From Bugula neritina (taxonomy: Eukaryota; Bryozoa; Gymnolaemata; Cheilostomatida; Bugulidae), in assembly GCA_964035545.1 (NCBI GenBank), contig OZ037766.1, positions 1,793,501-1,857,500 on the forward strand: 64,000 nt of DNA, in the 5' to 3' direction. Positions within the stretch are counted from its first letter, which is position 1; each line of letters begins with the position of its first letter. The notes under the pieces were generated by a model. The model was given only the letters and a program-made list of their open reading frames with translations, was not told the origin of the DNA and did no database searches. Position numbers and translations under genes: made by a program. Shown in pieces: positions 54,701 to 64,000 of this stretch.

Positions 54701-57700
54701 TGGCTGCTGATAACCTAAAATTCTCAGGGTTGTAATAAGGAATTAGGGCTATTACTGACTCCAAAAATAAAAAGATGCTTGCCTATATGCATGTTAAATT
54801 TTTCCTATAAACACAAATACGCACTTTGAGAATCAAAAGGAGTCCTACATTATTAAACACTTTTAAACTCATTATTGGGGTATGAAATTAAAAATAAGAT
54901 ATTTAAGCTTGCTCTATTTGATTTCGGTTTTTATTATGGAGTGCTTGTCTAATAATATTCCAAAACAAAACTCTAGAATAGGAAAGCAACTCCTAAAATG
55001 AGTATATGTTTACGAGTATAAGGAGAAATTCACCTCATAATTGAAGTATACTTCGAGTTGATTGAATCAAGTAGCGACTGTGTGTCATCATTGATCTCTA
55101 ACTCGCATAGAATCTTTAATTGATCTCTACACTCATCTATCTGCTCTCTACATTTGGCAACACAGGATGTGAGCTCATCAACTGCCTGAATGATGAAAGT
55201 AGCCGAAATAGACAGCACATCAAGTTGCACGAAATATCGCTTAGAATTACTTAACAGACCTGAATTCAAAACTTTACTTGATCTTCTTGATTCTTACAGC
55301 TTACTTGAGTACCTTATTTATTACACAAGATTACAATGACATGACAAAGACTGAAAGAAACTAATTACACTTGAGACTCAAAATAGAAACTTTGAATTAG
55401 AAGACTGACTTACTAATCAGAAAAAACGTTACTCAGAGGTACTCAAGTATTTTAGTCATGCTACTCAAGTCATGGTACTCAAGTCATGCTAATCAAGTCA
55501 TGGTACAACTTAAACTGAAAGGAACTTACCAATCTGAACCGTATCCATGCCGGTAGATTGAACTGCTGATGTCCACCAAATTCATCTGTCAGAGAAACTT
55601 TCTCTACACTTCTGTGGAGTGAAGCAAAGTCCTTCAATATATGTACCTAGTAGCATATAGTAATATAATATAATATAGTATTACAATATAATAATATCAT
55701 ACAGTAATATAATATAGTAATATCATACAATAATATTATAGAGTAATATAATATAGTAATACAATCCAGTAATATAAATATAGTAATACAATATAGTAAT
55801 ATAACATAGTAATATAATAATATCATACAGTAATTTAAATATGTGAAATATAATGAAGTTAAAATGTGATTCATGTAAACAGCATATATAAACACCTGAT
55901 ATAAATATCTGATATAAACACCTGGTATAAATATCTGATATAAATACCTGATATAAATATCTGATATAAACACCTGGTATAAATATCTGATATAAATACC
56001 TGATATAAACACCTGATATAAACACCTGGTATAAATACCTGACATAAACACCTGATATAAACACCTGATATAAACACCTGATATAAATATCTGATATAAA
56101 CACCTGGTATAAATATCTGATATAAATATCTGATATAAACACCTGGTATAAATATCTGATATAAATACCTGATATAAACACCTGATATAAACACCTGGTA
56201 TAAATACCTGACATAAACACCTGATATAAACACCTGATATAAACACCTGATATAAATATCTGATATAAACACCTGGTATAAATATCTGATATAAATACCT
56301 GATATAAACACCTGATATAAACACCTGGTATAAATACCTGACATAAACACCTGATATAAACACCTGATATAAACACCTGATATAAATATCTGATATAAAC
56401 ACCTGGTATAAATATCTGATATAAATACCTGATATAAACACCTGATATAAACACCTGGTATAAACACCTGGTATAAATACCTGACATAAACACCTGATAT
56501 AAACACCTGATATAAACACCTGATATAAATACCTGATATAAACACCTGATATAAACACCTGATATAAACACCTGATATAAATACCTGATATAAACACCTG
56601 ATATAAACACCTGATATAAACACCCGGTATAAATACCTGGTATATGTTGGCAGCAGCAGCTTTCTTTGACTCCTTTAAACCTGTAAGTTTCTCAAAATGA
56701 GACTGAAGTTTAGAGGTCTTTGGTTTGATTGCATAGAGGCTGTGAACACCCACTTCCGGTTTGACTTCTTGCTGTAATATAAAATATTCAGAGTGATTGA
56801 AGGCGGGTAACACCTCAACTACAGTAACAATGATTGGCTGAGTGACAGGCTGGTTATATTCCTATGTGAGATATTCTAGAGAGCTCTCAGTTGAGGTAAC
56901 AATACAAGTGTTGTGATCTATTATAATAGAAGTTTGACACAACTTCTGCATTATACGTCTGCTGCATTCATTAACCTTTCCCATACATTCCTTAGCTGCT
57001 AACGCATGCACATAGCTTTGATTTTTTCTACCAATTAAATTAATGAGAAATGCTGTAATTATATTACATGACAGCAAATATAACTACTCAACTACTAAGA
57101 GCAGTATTGTCTTTGATGTTTAAACACTCTTTGGTCAGCAACAAATCAACCAATCAGTAATCAGTTAAACAAATACAGGCCTAATATTGCATTCAAGTTA
57201 TGAAAATATTATTGTTAAAATTTACTCAAAGGTGCAGCTGAATAAAGCCATACAAGTTGAAGTGAGAATACAAACAATCATGGAGACTTAGTGGTAGAGT
57301 TATGTAAACTTTATTGTACTCTCATATATAATACTGCTATATCTAGACACTTGATACAGGCTTGTTATCCAACCTTCTAGACTACAGAGCTTTCTCCACT
57401 AATAATGAGCAGAATCTGGTCTAACATCAATAGCCTCAGTTCTCTAATTTTTTACATCTTAAATTTAGAATACAGGAAATCACTTCATTTAAACATTTGA
57501 AATAGCTATTTGGTACAGAAGTGCAAATTTATGTTTTAGTGTTTAGATTTGAAGTTTGGCTGGTTTATTTCACAGACAGACAATTTTATTTCCAACAAAT
57601 ATCCCTCAAATAAATGCTACTCATAACACACCTACTCAACTCTGAAATAGAGCCCACGATGTTAATAGAAGAACATGGAGCAAAGCGATTTCTCTTTACT

Positions 57701-58590
57701 AACTCCGAATGTTTCCATATACTACTAAATATGATTCCATGAATCATTATGGTTCACAAGGCTAATACGTTTAAGGTTTTCTTCAAACTATGAAATAAGC
57801 AAGATTACTAATAGCTGTGCAAAGTACTAAAAAGATCTGGGTTAGTGAAATATACAGACTATAGAAACACACCTGTAAAGAGTTGAGTGCAGACACCAAC
57901 TTAGTTATGAACTGTGTTGATGACTTCTGGAGATTTACCAAAAAGGTAAAGCCCTGCCTACGCTGCTCATCAGATACGATCTTCCTGAAGTAGTGAAGAA
58001 GAGACAGCAGGTTCTCTTCTGACGTTTGAGTCAGCGCTGACTGATACTCTGTAGGGAATATTACCAGCGGATGACCTGCTTTATCGCAACCACCTAAAAT
58101 ATTCATGTAGAAATTATGGAGACGTATGATAAGCTCCCCTACTTTGCTAGTAGGAAGTTAATAAGTAATATGCTAAATCAACGGTATGTTGCTTTAAATG
58201 TAAAATCAGTTGTAACTAAAAACAGATTCAAACTACAATTATTATGTTTTACACTTGATGCATGCATGAGTTGATGAACTTTGGAAAAGAGAATGACTAA
58301 CCAATAACATAAAAAGGCTAACGTAGGTTCATAGTCAATGGCAATTATATTTCAGGAAACACAATGACTATGAAGAAATGCTCTAAAAATAGGGTTTTTT
58401 ATCAGATTGATTAAACAAGAGTGACTGAATGCTTAACTTATAAAAATTTGAAAACAAACTTAAGCAAATAATAGACTGTTTCACACTCCATAAAGTTACA
58501 GAGGCTCCCAGTATGAAAATAACTCGTGTGATTACCTGAGTGAAATGCAATGCCTGTTGATAAGAGAACTTCAGTCGAATGGTCTCCCAT
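42753..58590 (-). CDS. Sec14 (CRAL-TRIO) plus spectrin-like coiled-coil protein
   Basis: Eighteen coding exons in consistent phase, 5' to 3': 58590-58536, 58093-57873, 56771-56637, 55646-55530, 55185-55034, 54307-54067, 53156-53034, 48495-48304, 48076-47877, 47663-47549, 47088-46927, 46500-46147, 46045-45924, 45732-45248, 45025-44890, 44352-44277, 43680-43509, 42892-42753 (3198 nt, 1065 aa). Residues 1-176 form a Sec14-like lipid-binding domain: LLSTGIAFHSGGCDKAGHPL, QGFTFLVNLQKSSTQF, then LTDEFGGHQQFNLPAWIRF. Residues about 177-517 are spectrin-repeat-like helices. The rest is low-complexity: an 8-residue repeat (about 600-670), a basic SKKRKQVKRKKAK (about 695-710), an 11-residue PNQTTISSKG repeat, and a C-terminus ending PPLWSKR. 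The Sec14-spectrin start resembles MCF2/PLEKHG4 and SESTD1 proteins, but no DH-PH module follows. Likely a membrane or cytoskeletal scaffold. Several introns carry splice-motif minisatellites; one hosts two DHHC genes. Confidence 0.82.
42913..43247 (-). repeat. 22-bp minisatellite, ~15 copies, each with CAG|GTGAGA
   Basis: In the last intron of the Sec14-spectrin gene. The sense-strand unit CTAGTATGTGCAGGTGAGAT plus GA contains a near-ideal 5' splice site fused to an AG, a zero-length-exon motif. The array lies about 260 bp after the true donor and about 20 bp before the last acceptor. Alternate units read tgcacac or tgcacat. Confidence 0.97.
43796..44270 (-). repeat. ~40-bp minisatellite, ~12 copies, starting at an exon donor
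   Basis: The sense unit includes TTAGTACCACCTAGACATTA and TTCTGTATCATTACA. The neighbouring exon (44352-44277) ends TTCTAGAC|GTGAGTACCACC, so both the exon's last bases and the start of the intron recur in the unit. The GT itself is replaced by AT in the repeats. Some units are 38 bp (tgtacag instead of tgatacag). Confidence 0.95.
44440..44880 (-). repeat. 22-bp minisatellite, ~19 copies, each a 3' splice site
   Basis: Sense-strand unit CTTCTCTTCCTCCATCTTAC plus AG: a pyrimidine tract ending in a consensus CAG acceptor, repeated from about 10 bp after the donor at 44889. The inferred true acceptor of the next exon (TTTAAACTGTTGCAG, exon start 44352) is weaker in pyrimidines than the repeat units. 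Confidence 0.96.
47095..47525. repeat. AT-rich ~20-bp tandem repeat next to an acceptor
   Basis: Units of aataataatataatatatac fill the intron upstream of the 47088-46927 exon of the Sec14-spectrin gene, starting within 10 bp of its acceptor. Confidence 0.95.
49512..50528 (+). CDS. DHHC-type palmitoyltransferase, ZDHHC24/22-like (copy 1)
   Basis: 338 aa in one coding exon. Four hydrophobic segments (about 22-38, 60-80, 195-215, 245-275) flank a cytosolic zinc-binding Cys-rich domain: CVVCSFYRPPRCHHCPICEE then CVLKRDHHCFFARQC. The catalytic Cys is residue 179 of DHHC. TSYE after the last membrane segment matches the TTxE motif. Such enzymes S-acylate membrane proteins, usually at the Golgi or ER. 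The closest human type by layout is ZDHHC24/22 (moderate confidence). A 5'UTR exon probably ends at 49316 (agaccg|gtgagt) and joins at 49496 (ttacag). AATAAA at 50809. The gene sits on the opposite strand inside an intron (48496-53033) of the Sec14-spectrin gene. The coding-intron-free form suggests a retrocopy origin before tandem duplication. Confidence 0.93.
   Translation: MTMSSIQAKFIVFCNKNGPKILNLISPIWFLACILGLNWMAHDHIFDFLYTTGSKVGQMARFLAWFMSAEMIINWIFLCTVRSTYRNTDENNKKRLEHEKTYPQLTSEGVAYEQLREQRPTLGTGNWSVVTQYTGSDVKRTAYPYWGWKPCVVCSFYRPPRCHHCPICEECVLKRDHHCFFARQCVGLHNQRFFVVFNFWAVMLTTFSIPQVLCYTKLSVWPNMVASELFLPWTIVRYAVGTSPAYNLLLVFQIYSLVFFVLTAGYFLHNQLTCIDQGLTSYEKENRDNSFTTTCKSRYERFACVFGRSHLWVNLFIPYHWASEPTDDGMTWQSMKKD
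50529..51722. other. Intergenic between the DHHC paralogs
   Basis: 3'UTR of copy 1 and promoter of copy 2. A likely 5'UTR exon of copy 2 ends at 51168 (gaccag|gtaaga). No other gene. Confidence 0.5.
51723..52739 (+). CDS. DHHC-type palmitoyltransferase, ZDHHC24/22-like (copy 2)
   Basis: 338 aa, one coding exon, same length and residue numbering as copy 1 (DHHC Cys179; CHHCPLCEECVLKRDHHC; TSYE). A good acceptor (tttcatttcag) lies seven bases before the ATG, so an untranslated first exon exists, probably ending at 51168. The Cys-rich region and the C-terminus (SRYERFACVFGRS to WQSMKKD) are nearly identical to copy 1 in protein and DNA. The N-terminal quarter and the third and fourth membrane segments have diverged, consistent with different substrates or localisation. 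AATAAA at 53023, close to an exon of the opposite-strand host gene. Confidence 0.93.
   Translation: MACRGFRIKLNKFCNRNGPIVMNAVIPVWYVFSTVYSNWMAVDHMFDIIYGEGTMFAMVYKFLTVFLSAEMMINWIFLCRVRSDYQNSEVNNRKRLEHERTFPQFISEGVSYEELKEKQPTLRTGNWSVVTQYIGSDVKRTAYPYWGWKPCVVCSFYKPPRCHHCPLCEECVLKRDHHCFFARQCVGLNNQRFFVVFNFWAVILNLLFIPPLFYYVSVEVWPNITAPDLLLPYTLLSFILGWVSLYFFTVIFISYSLVYFFLLALTFLVEQIRCIDNGMTSYELENRSCAIKSQCKSRYERFACVFGRSQMWINLFIPYHWASEPTDDGITWQSMKKD
53668..53875 (+). mobile_element. tRNA-derived SINE, copy 2 with body
   Basis: Begins gggagcagcagtgatttagg, with the same tagtaaacatga anticodon-arm region, ggttcaatcccc B-box and agtaaagaccattggtg as the copy at 10301-10384. The unrelated body follows (cataattgcttctgtgccac, gaataagtcattggcca). 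It lies in an intron of the Sec14-spectrin gene, antisense to it. Confidence 0.72.
55890..56640 (-). repeat. 13-bp minisatellite, ~57 copies, seeded at an exon donor
   Basis: The sense unit is TATCAGGTGTTTA or TATCAGGTATTTA. The host exon 56771-56637 ends ATATACCAG|GTATTTATA, which is the first unit, and CAG|GT recurs every 13 bp. Because 13 is not divisible by 3 and the unit lacks stops, the sense strand is open in all three frames, with a 13-residue protein periodicity (GVYIRCLYQVFIS). Confidence 0.97.
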
Positions 58591-59200
58591 CCTTAGTCAT
58601 TAAGCACTAGCTAAAATCAAAATAGAAATAGTTTGCAATAATATTACAAAGTGAAAGTGAAATTATTTTGATTTATTTTTTAGAAACTATGTTTTATATT
58701 GATGTTAACTTAATATCAACTCGAAGTTTATAACCATAATGATAATGAAAATTTTTGTAACCCAGTAATACTAATTGGAAATATATTCAGTGGATGTGAT
58801 ATTGATCATAATCATAATGATAGTAATATGTAATTATATTTATAATACTAATAGTAATACTAATACTAATAGTAATAGAATAAATCAATAATTATAATGA
58901 TAATCATAATATTATTAATTAATCATAAAGTTAAAAATAAATGTAAATCAAAATTCTTAAATATAATCGTTTTATCGCCATTATTATAACGATGACCATT
59001 GAAACTTATTTCTTTTAATAGTAATTTATTTCCAAACAATCAACCACCTTTCCTCTTATTACTGCTAATAAAATTTTACAAGTTTATCACCGTGACTGAG
59101 CCTATCGAATTTTAACTTTTTCAATGAGGCAAAAGCGTTAATCCGAAATTTGTTATTCTGTTATAAATGTGAAGCCATACGTTGACAGATAATATTTTAC

Positions 59201-59550
59201 CTGCATCAACATTTGTGGGCAGTAGCAGCACAGGTTCTTCCATGGATACTCACAGTTACAGGCTGATGTATAAGGCTCTTCAATTGTCAGCGTTGTGTTA
59301 TTCAAAGTTCACAGTCTAAAACATGTAAAATATGACGTCTGTATCTAGTAAGTATCGGTGATATGAAGTTGTAATTAACTAATGCAAAGAGATATTGGTG
59401 GACCTCGCCCTCTACCTCTTCGACTTTCTACCTCATCTCCGACTTGTAGTTCAAGTTGTTTTAGTTTTCTAGCTTTTACTTTTAGTCATCTGTTACATAA
59501 TTATATAATACATATTTTTATAGTTTTTATTTTCAATAGCTACAAGAATC
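59201..59550. promoter_or_regulatory. Head-to-head promoter region with a 5'UTR exon of the Sec14-spectrin gene
   Basis: On the minus strand an exon with ATG at 59243-59241 ends GATGCAG|GTAAAA at 59201. Spliced to the pyrimidine-rich acceptor at 58611, its ATG gives a 17-codon upstream ORF that ends before the main ATG at 58590. The SCPx ATG is at 59551 (+). About 300 bp therefore separate the two 5' ends, suggesting a shared bidirectional promoter. Confidence 0.45.
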
Positions 59551-62171
59551 ATGAGCCTAAAACGTCGAGTTTTTGTTGTTGGGGTTGGCATGACCAAAGT
59601 AAGTATACTTACTCTCAATTGATACTGTTCAATTAATTTCACATTGTTACTTTAGTTTTTGTTTAGATTTTTGCTGCAGTAGCACTAGCCATAGCAGTAA
59701 CTTTCAGCCAAAATAAGGATTATTTGCATGGTCTTTTGGACACTAACAGTAACATGCAATAAAGTAGATACAAAATATGTGAATTTTGACTTTAGTTGGG
59801 TAGATACTTATATTAAGTAGTGTTTGCTAATTGGCACTTCATCATTTATTGTAAATTTAAGTTTGTATGGTATGTTGATGTGATATTTTAGTTTGATAAG
59901 CCAGGGGTAAGAGAAGACGACTACCCTGAATGGGGTAAAGAGGCTGGTGAGTTTTCACACCTGGCTACTAAATAACGTTGTGACTTTCATTACCTATTCA
60001 AGTCATTGCACCCACTAATACTGTCAGTTGATTAATTGTATGTTTTTACTTATTCAGTTTTAGTAATTCAGGGATATTTTAACGATTGGTTCAGTTGGTT
60101 TTTCACCTGGAAATATTCTAAACTTTTTTGTATTTATCAGTTTGTTATCTTATCATAATGAAACTGATTGACACTATAACGCTGATAGGTATACACCAAC
60201 TCCAGTACAAAGTCCTTAGCAATCGTCTACTCTGAACTTTGTGTTCAAAGCTCAGCTTATTTGCTGCTATTTTATAAAATTAATTCAATTGATTTTGTTT
60301 GTGTAACAAATAATTAATTTTAATAATTAATATATTATATTGTATTATATAATATTACAGGCGAGAAAGCTCTCGCTGATGCAGGAGTGAAATATTCAGA
60401 CATACAGCAAGCATGCTGTAGTTATGTGTACGGAGACACCACATGTGGGCAAAGAGTTGTCTATGGTTTGGGTATGACTGGTATCCCCGTATATAATGTG
60501 AGTTGGCAACTATCTGAACCTCAGGCTAAAATGTGTAATTATATCATTTTTAGATTAAGATTATCAATTATTTTTTGCTTGTTGTAATTTTCTGAATTAA
60601 TACATCAACTTTTTACAAAGCTTATATTTTTACTCTATTAAAAGAGGTGATAGTTTAGTATTTCAGACGTAACCATCAAAGAAACTATATCGAAGATCAT
60701 ATTTTATCTTATGACTGTATGCTATTGACCTTGAGATAGCTGTCAAGGTCATATTATATCTTACTCTCACAGGTAAACAATGCCTGCTCCTCGGGGTCTA
60801 CGGCCCTCATGATGGCCAGACAGTTTGTTGAAGGAGGTCTGTCAGACTGCGTGTTGGCCATCGGCTTCGAGAAGATGGAGAAGGGCTCTTTGTCTGCGAA
60901 GGTATTAAAGCTTGTGATAGGTGTGAGGTGCAAACTGTTACACATTTTGCTTTTTTTGTAAAGATTGTCTTATAATAAATGTTTGAAACACTCTGCTCGA
61001 TTGTTGGTGACTCAAGTTTTAGCTTGAAACTTGCTACTTAAACATTTAATATTTCTAAGATGAAAAATTGATTCTAAACTCATAAACTTTTCAAATAGTT
61101 AGATATACTATTTTTTATAAAATTATTTTTTCAATCAATATATATTTTTATAAATATTTTTACCCATATTGTTATTAAAAGTGAGATGCGCATTGCAGTA
61201 CATGGATAGAACTAACCCCATGGACAAACATCTAGAGTCTATGATAGATACGAGGGGCATCACCGACTCCCCCATCACTGCTCAGATGTTTGGGAATGCC
61301 GGGCTTGAACACATGGCTAAATATGGTGAGTTGGTTACTCACATTAGTATTCTATTAGCCATCTATTAATGCTCTACTAGCACTATACTAGCATCGTATT
61401 AGCAGTTGCATCACCATTTTATTAGAATTATATTAGCAGTTTTATTAATATGTTATTTACTTTTTCTTTTTTATCTTACTAAACATTTTCTTTTCCATAG
61501 TTATAATTAATAAACTGCATTGTCCTACATTGTGTGGTAATTGTGTTCTCTTTTCTAGGTACCACTGCCGATCATTTCGCCAAGATTTCCTACAAGAACC
61601 ATAAACATTCCGTGAACAACCCGTAGGTTTTACATCCAGCTGACTGCTTGAGCTGCTAGTACTTCACATTGACTCTGTATTCAAACAGCGTGATTGTTTT
61701 TGTATTTAATATTGTGTTTTGTGTCATTCCTTATAACTGAAATGTTTTTTGCTCTTGTCTCCTGGAGGTAGCAAACAACTTAATAGTCTGTGATTCTACT
61801 TCCAGATATGCTCAGTTCCAAAGGCATTACACTTTAGAAGAAATCAAAAGCTCCAGAATGATTTCCGACCCTCTTACAAAATTGCAATGCTCGTAAGTAA
61901 GCCACGCCCATTTCCTGTCGTACTCAGAGTTGTCTCCTCTTAGATATACACGTCTCCTCTCTCTACAGGCCGACATCAGACGGTGCTGCCGCTGCCGTTC
62001 TTGTGAGTGAAGACTTTGTTAAGAGACATAGACTGGAATCCAAGGCAGTTGAGATACTGGGTCAGGAGATGGTGACGGACACCCCCTCTTCCTTCACCTC
62101 TAAGAGTGACATGAAACTCGTTGGAGCTGATATGACTAAAATTGCAGCAGAAAGACTTTATAGAAAAACAG
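59551..62171 (+). CDS. SCP2: SCPx: peroxisomal 3-ketoacyl-CoA thiolase part of sterol carrier protein 2 (partial)
   Basis: Eight exons in phase: 59551-59598, 59892-59946, 60361-60497, 60773-60901, 61199-61325, 61559-61622, 61806-61892, 61969-62171. The frame is open at the last donor, so the gene runs off the right edge. [91 protein letters not shown] and [16 protein letters not shown] follow vertebrate SCPx closely. The nucleophilic Cys is about residue 85. SCPx thiolyses branched-chain 3-oxoacyl-CoAs in peroxisomal oxidation, including bile-acid side chains in vertebrates. The HDCF and GHPxGATG motifs, the SCP2 lipid-carrier domain and the PTS1 should lie beyond the window. The N-terminus is about 10 residues shorter than human. 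Confidence 0.94.
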
Positions 62172-64000
62172 GTATTTGAAAATCTTTTGTTAAACTCATT
62201 TCAAAGTTTGACATTTGAAGTGGACATTGTTGGCTACCTCTTAGAGTTAAACATCGTAGGCATCCAGGTTATTTTGATAAAATCAATTACTGTTAAATAA
62301 AAGTTCATACTTTTTTAGTTGCATTCACAAAATATATAAAAAAATCTCAACTCAATATACTAGAAAAAATGAATTAAAATATATGTGTTAATAGCACTGA
62401 TATTGACGTGACCATGGCACATGAAAAATCCGAAAGAAGAGTTGTCTTCTATTTTTCTATATTAACATATAGAGCTTGCCGTGAAAATACAGACTTTTTA
62501 AAAAAAATATTGTGACCCTCTGGTAATTTTTTGAATTTAGAAAATTGACTCATATATTTCTTTTCATGTGGACAACAGCTCACTTTTTTTTAAATTTATT
62601 TTGAAGCTCTTTTCGTAAAAAATAATCAAAAGTAAAAAATCCAAAATTTTTACAAATTGGTTCGGGGCTTGACGTGAAAGGCGTTTGGACGAAGATGTCA
62701 AGGTCACCATTAATAAATTTATTCTATCACAATACTGCACGGAAAGTTAATGAAGTGAGCTGAAAATTACTATTAGGTTGCTAGCATATTGATATACATT
62801 ATTATTATTTTGATTGTTACAGTATTATTTTTTAAATTTGTTTTGTTATCAGTTATGTTCAACTTCTTCATAAAGCTGCTGTTAGACTAAGAGTAAGACA
62901 TAATATTACTATTACTATTAGCAACAATGATAATAATAATATTAATATTAAAATTATTATTAAATTGAAATTCACGGTGAAGTGTCACTATGACTATGAT
63001 ACTCTATGACTATGAGTATGAGTATCGTATAAATTAATCATGAGTATGAGTATCACTATGACATTAACTCAATCAGTGATTGACTATGTCTATTACTATG
63101 AATATGGCTATGCATAACTCAATGAGAATATCAATATGAATATCAATATGGCTTCTAATTCTTGTAACTTTTGACTATGACGATGCTGATACTGATAGTG
63201 ATAATCACTGCCAGCCCAAGTCTCATACTGATAGTTATACTATAACTATTGTCTATTAGTATCAATAATTAATTAATAATCAATAATTAAATAATATTAA
63301 TAGTATTACTATCAGTACAACTACTAGTATTACTCATAGTTCTGATAATGATGCAGATGATAGTTTTAGAAGTTCTACTTCTACTTTTATAGTAAGCTAG
63401 ATTGTATATGTTGAACTCTACTCATTTTTTACTACTAATGCTAATACTAATAGTAATACTAATAATAATTATAGTTGTTATAATGATAGTAATACTAATA
63501 GTAATAATAACTATTTCAATTTGATAATTTATGTTTTACAACAGCATTATCACTTATCAATTACATTGGTTCATAATATGCTTATTTTAATTTTGCTTTG
63601 TGTGTTTTGTCATGTTGTAAATTAAAGTTCGTATGGTTATTTAATGAACTAGAGAACTAGCCAAATGTTATGCAATGAATTACTATAAACTCAGTGAAAT
63701 TTGAAATCCAATAGATATTACTATGACATTGATTGTACAGAGGTAGCTAAAATATACATTAAATTACCAATAATTTTAACTCGCCAATACACTATGAGTA
63801 GAACAATCAAATGCAATGATAGAAAGTTAATTAGTCATAGCAGCCCGTTGCTTAAGGAACATTAAGCTACAGATCTAAAATGATGTAGTTTTGTAATCCC
63901 TTACATAACAAAAAATTTTTCAAACTGGTTTAATACTTTTATTATGAACATGCTTATTAAAGTAACATGTTTGTGATGTATATTCTATTAAAAAGCAATC
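62172..64000 (+). other. Intron of SCPx, AT-rich with degenerate triplet-like repeats
   Basis: No further SCPx exon recognised before the window ends. 62.9-63.5 kb is cryptically simple (actatgactatgagtatgag, taatactaatagtaatact), like 1.9-4.2 and 58.7-59.0 kb. Confidence 0.6.

Noticed and set aside
55647-56813. Three overlapping long minus-strand ORFs (250-388 codons)
   Set aside because: Produced by the stop-free 13-bp repeat; only the first part (56771-56637) is a true exon of the Sec14-spectrin gene.

Overview
The window looks like nuclear DNA of an intron-rich, AT-rich invertebrate animal. The evidence is GT/AG introns throughout, metazoan gene families (M14 carboxypeptidases, DHHC acyltransferases, a ciliary SAXO protein, a Sec14-spectrin protein, SCPx thiolase), BEL/Pao LTR retrotransposons (known from animals), and tRNA-derived SINEs. 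A spiralian is my guess; the phylum cannot be read from this sequence. Exons were assembled by hand from splice sites, reading phase and family motifs.

Layout. 0.5 kb: one signal-peptide exon (-) of a gene running off the left edge. 4.9-7.3 kb (+): a C22orf39/UPF0545-like twin-CX9C protein. 7.9-15.2 kb (+): a secreted B-type zinc procarboxypeptidase. 15.7-35.5 kb (+): its tandem A-type paralog, whose intron 9 is swollen to 14 kb by two nested BEL/Pao elements: an older, internally deleted element (+, 21397-35039) interrupted by a younger one (-, 21630-29991) with an intact pol frame. 36.9-41.5 kb (+): a SAXO (FAM154) axonemal microtubule protein. 42.8-58.6 kb (-): an 18-exon Sec14 plus spectrin-like coiled-coil gene of about 1065 residues, with two intronless-coding DHHC palmitoyltransferase paralogs nested on the opposite strand in one intron. 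59.55 kb to past the right edge (+): SCPx/SCP2, head to head with the Sec14-spectrin gene.

The most striking feature is a set of intronic minisatellites at or near exon junctions. In several, every repeat unit carries a splice-site-like motif in the sense of the host gene. Examples are 63 x 38 bp starting exactly at a 5' splice site of the B-type carboxypeptidase, about 57 x 13 bp copies of a CAG|GT junction, about 15 x 22 bp of CAG|GTGAGA, and about 19 x 22 bp of pyrimidine-tract plus CAG 3' splice sites in the Sec14-spectrin gene. This looks like repeated tandem multiplication of exon-intron borders. It could feed recursive or stochastic splice-site choice or simply be a mode of intron growth; RNA data would decide.

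The two carboxypeptidases share all nine intron positions. The intron that splits the Tyr248-equivalent codon was enlarged independently in each: by a minisatellite in one and by retrotransposons in the other.
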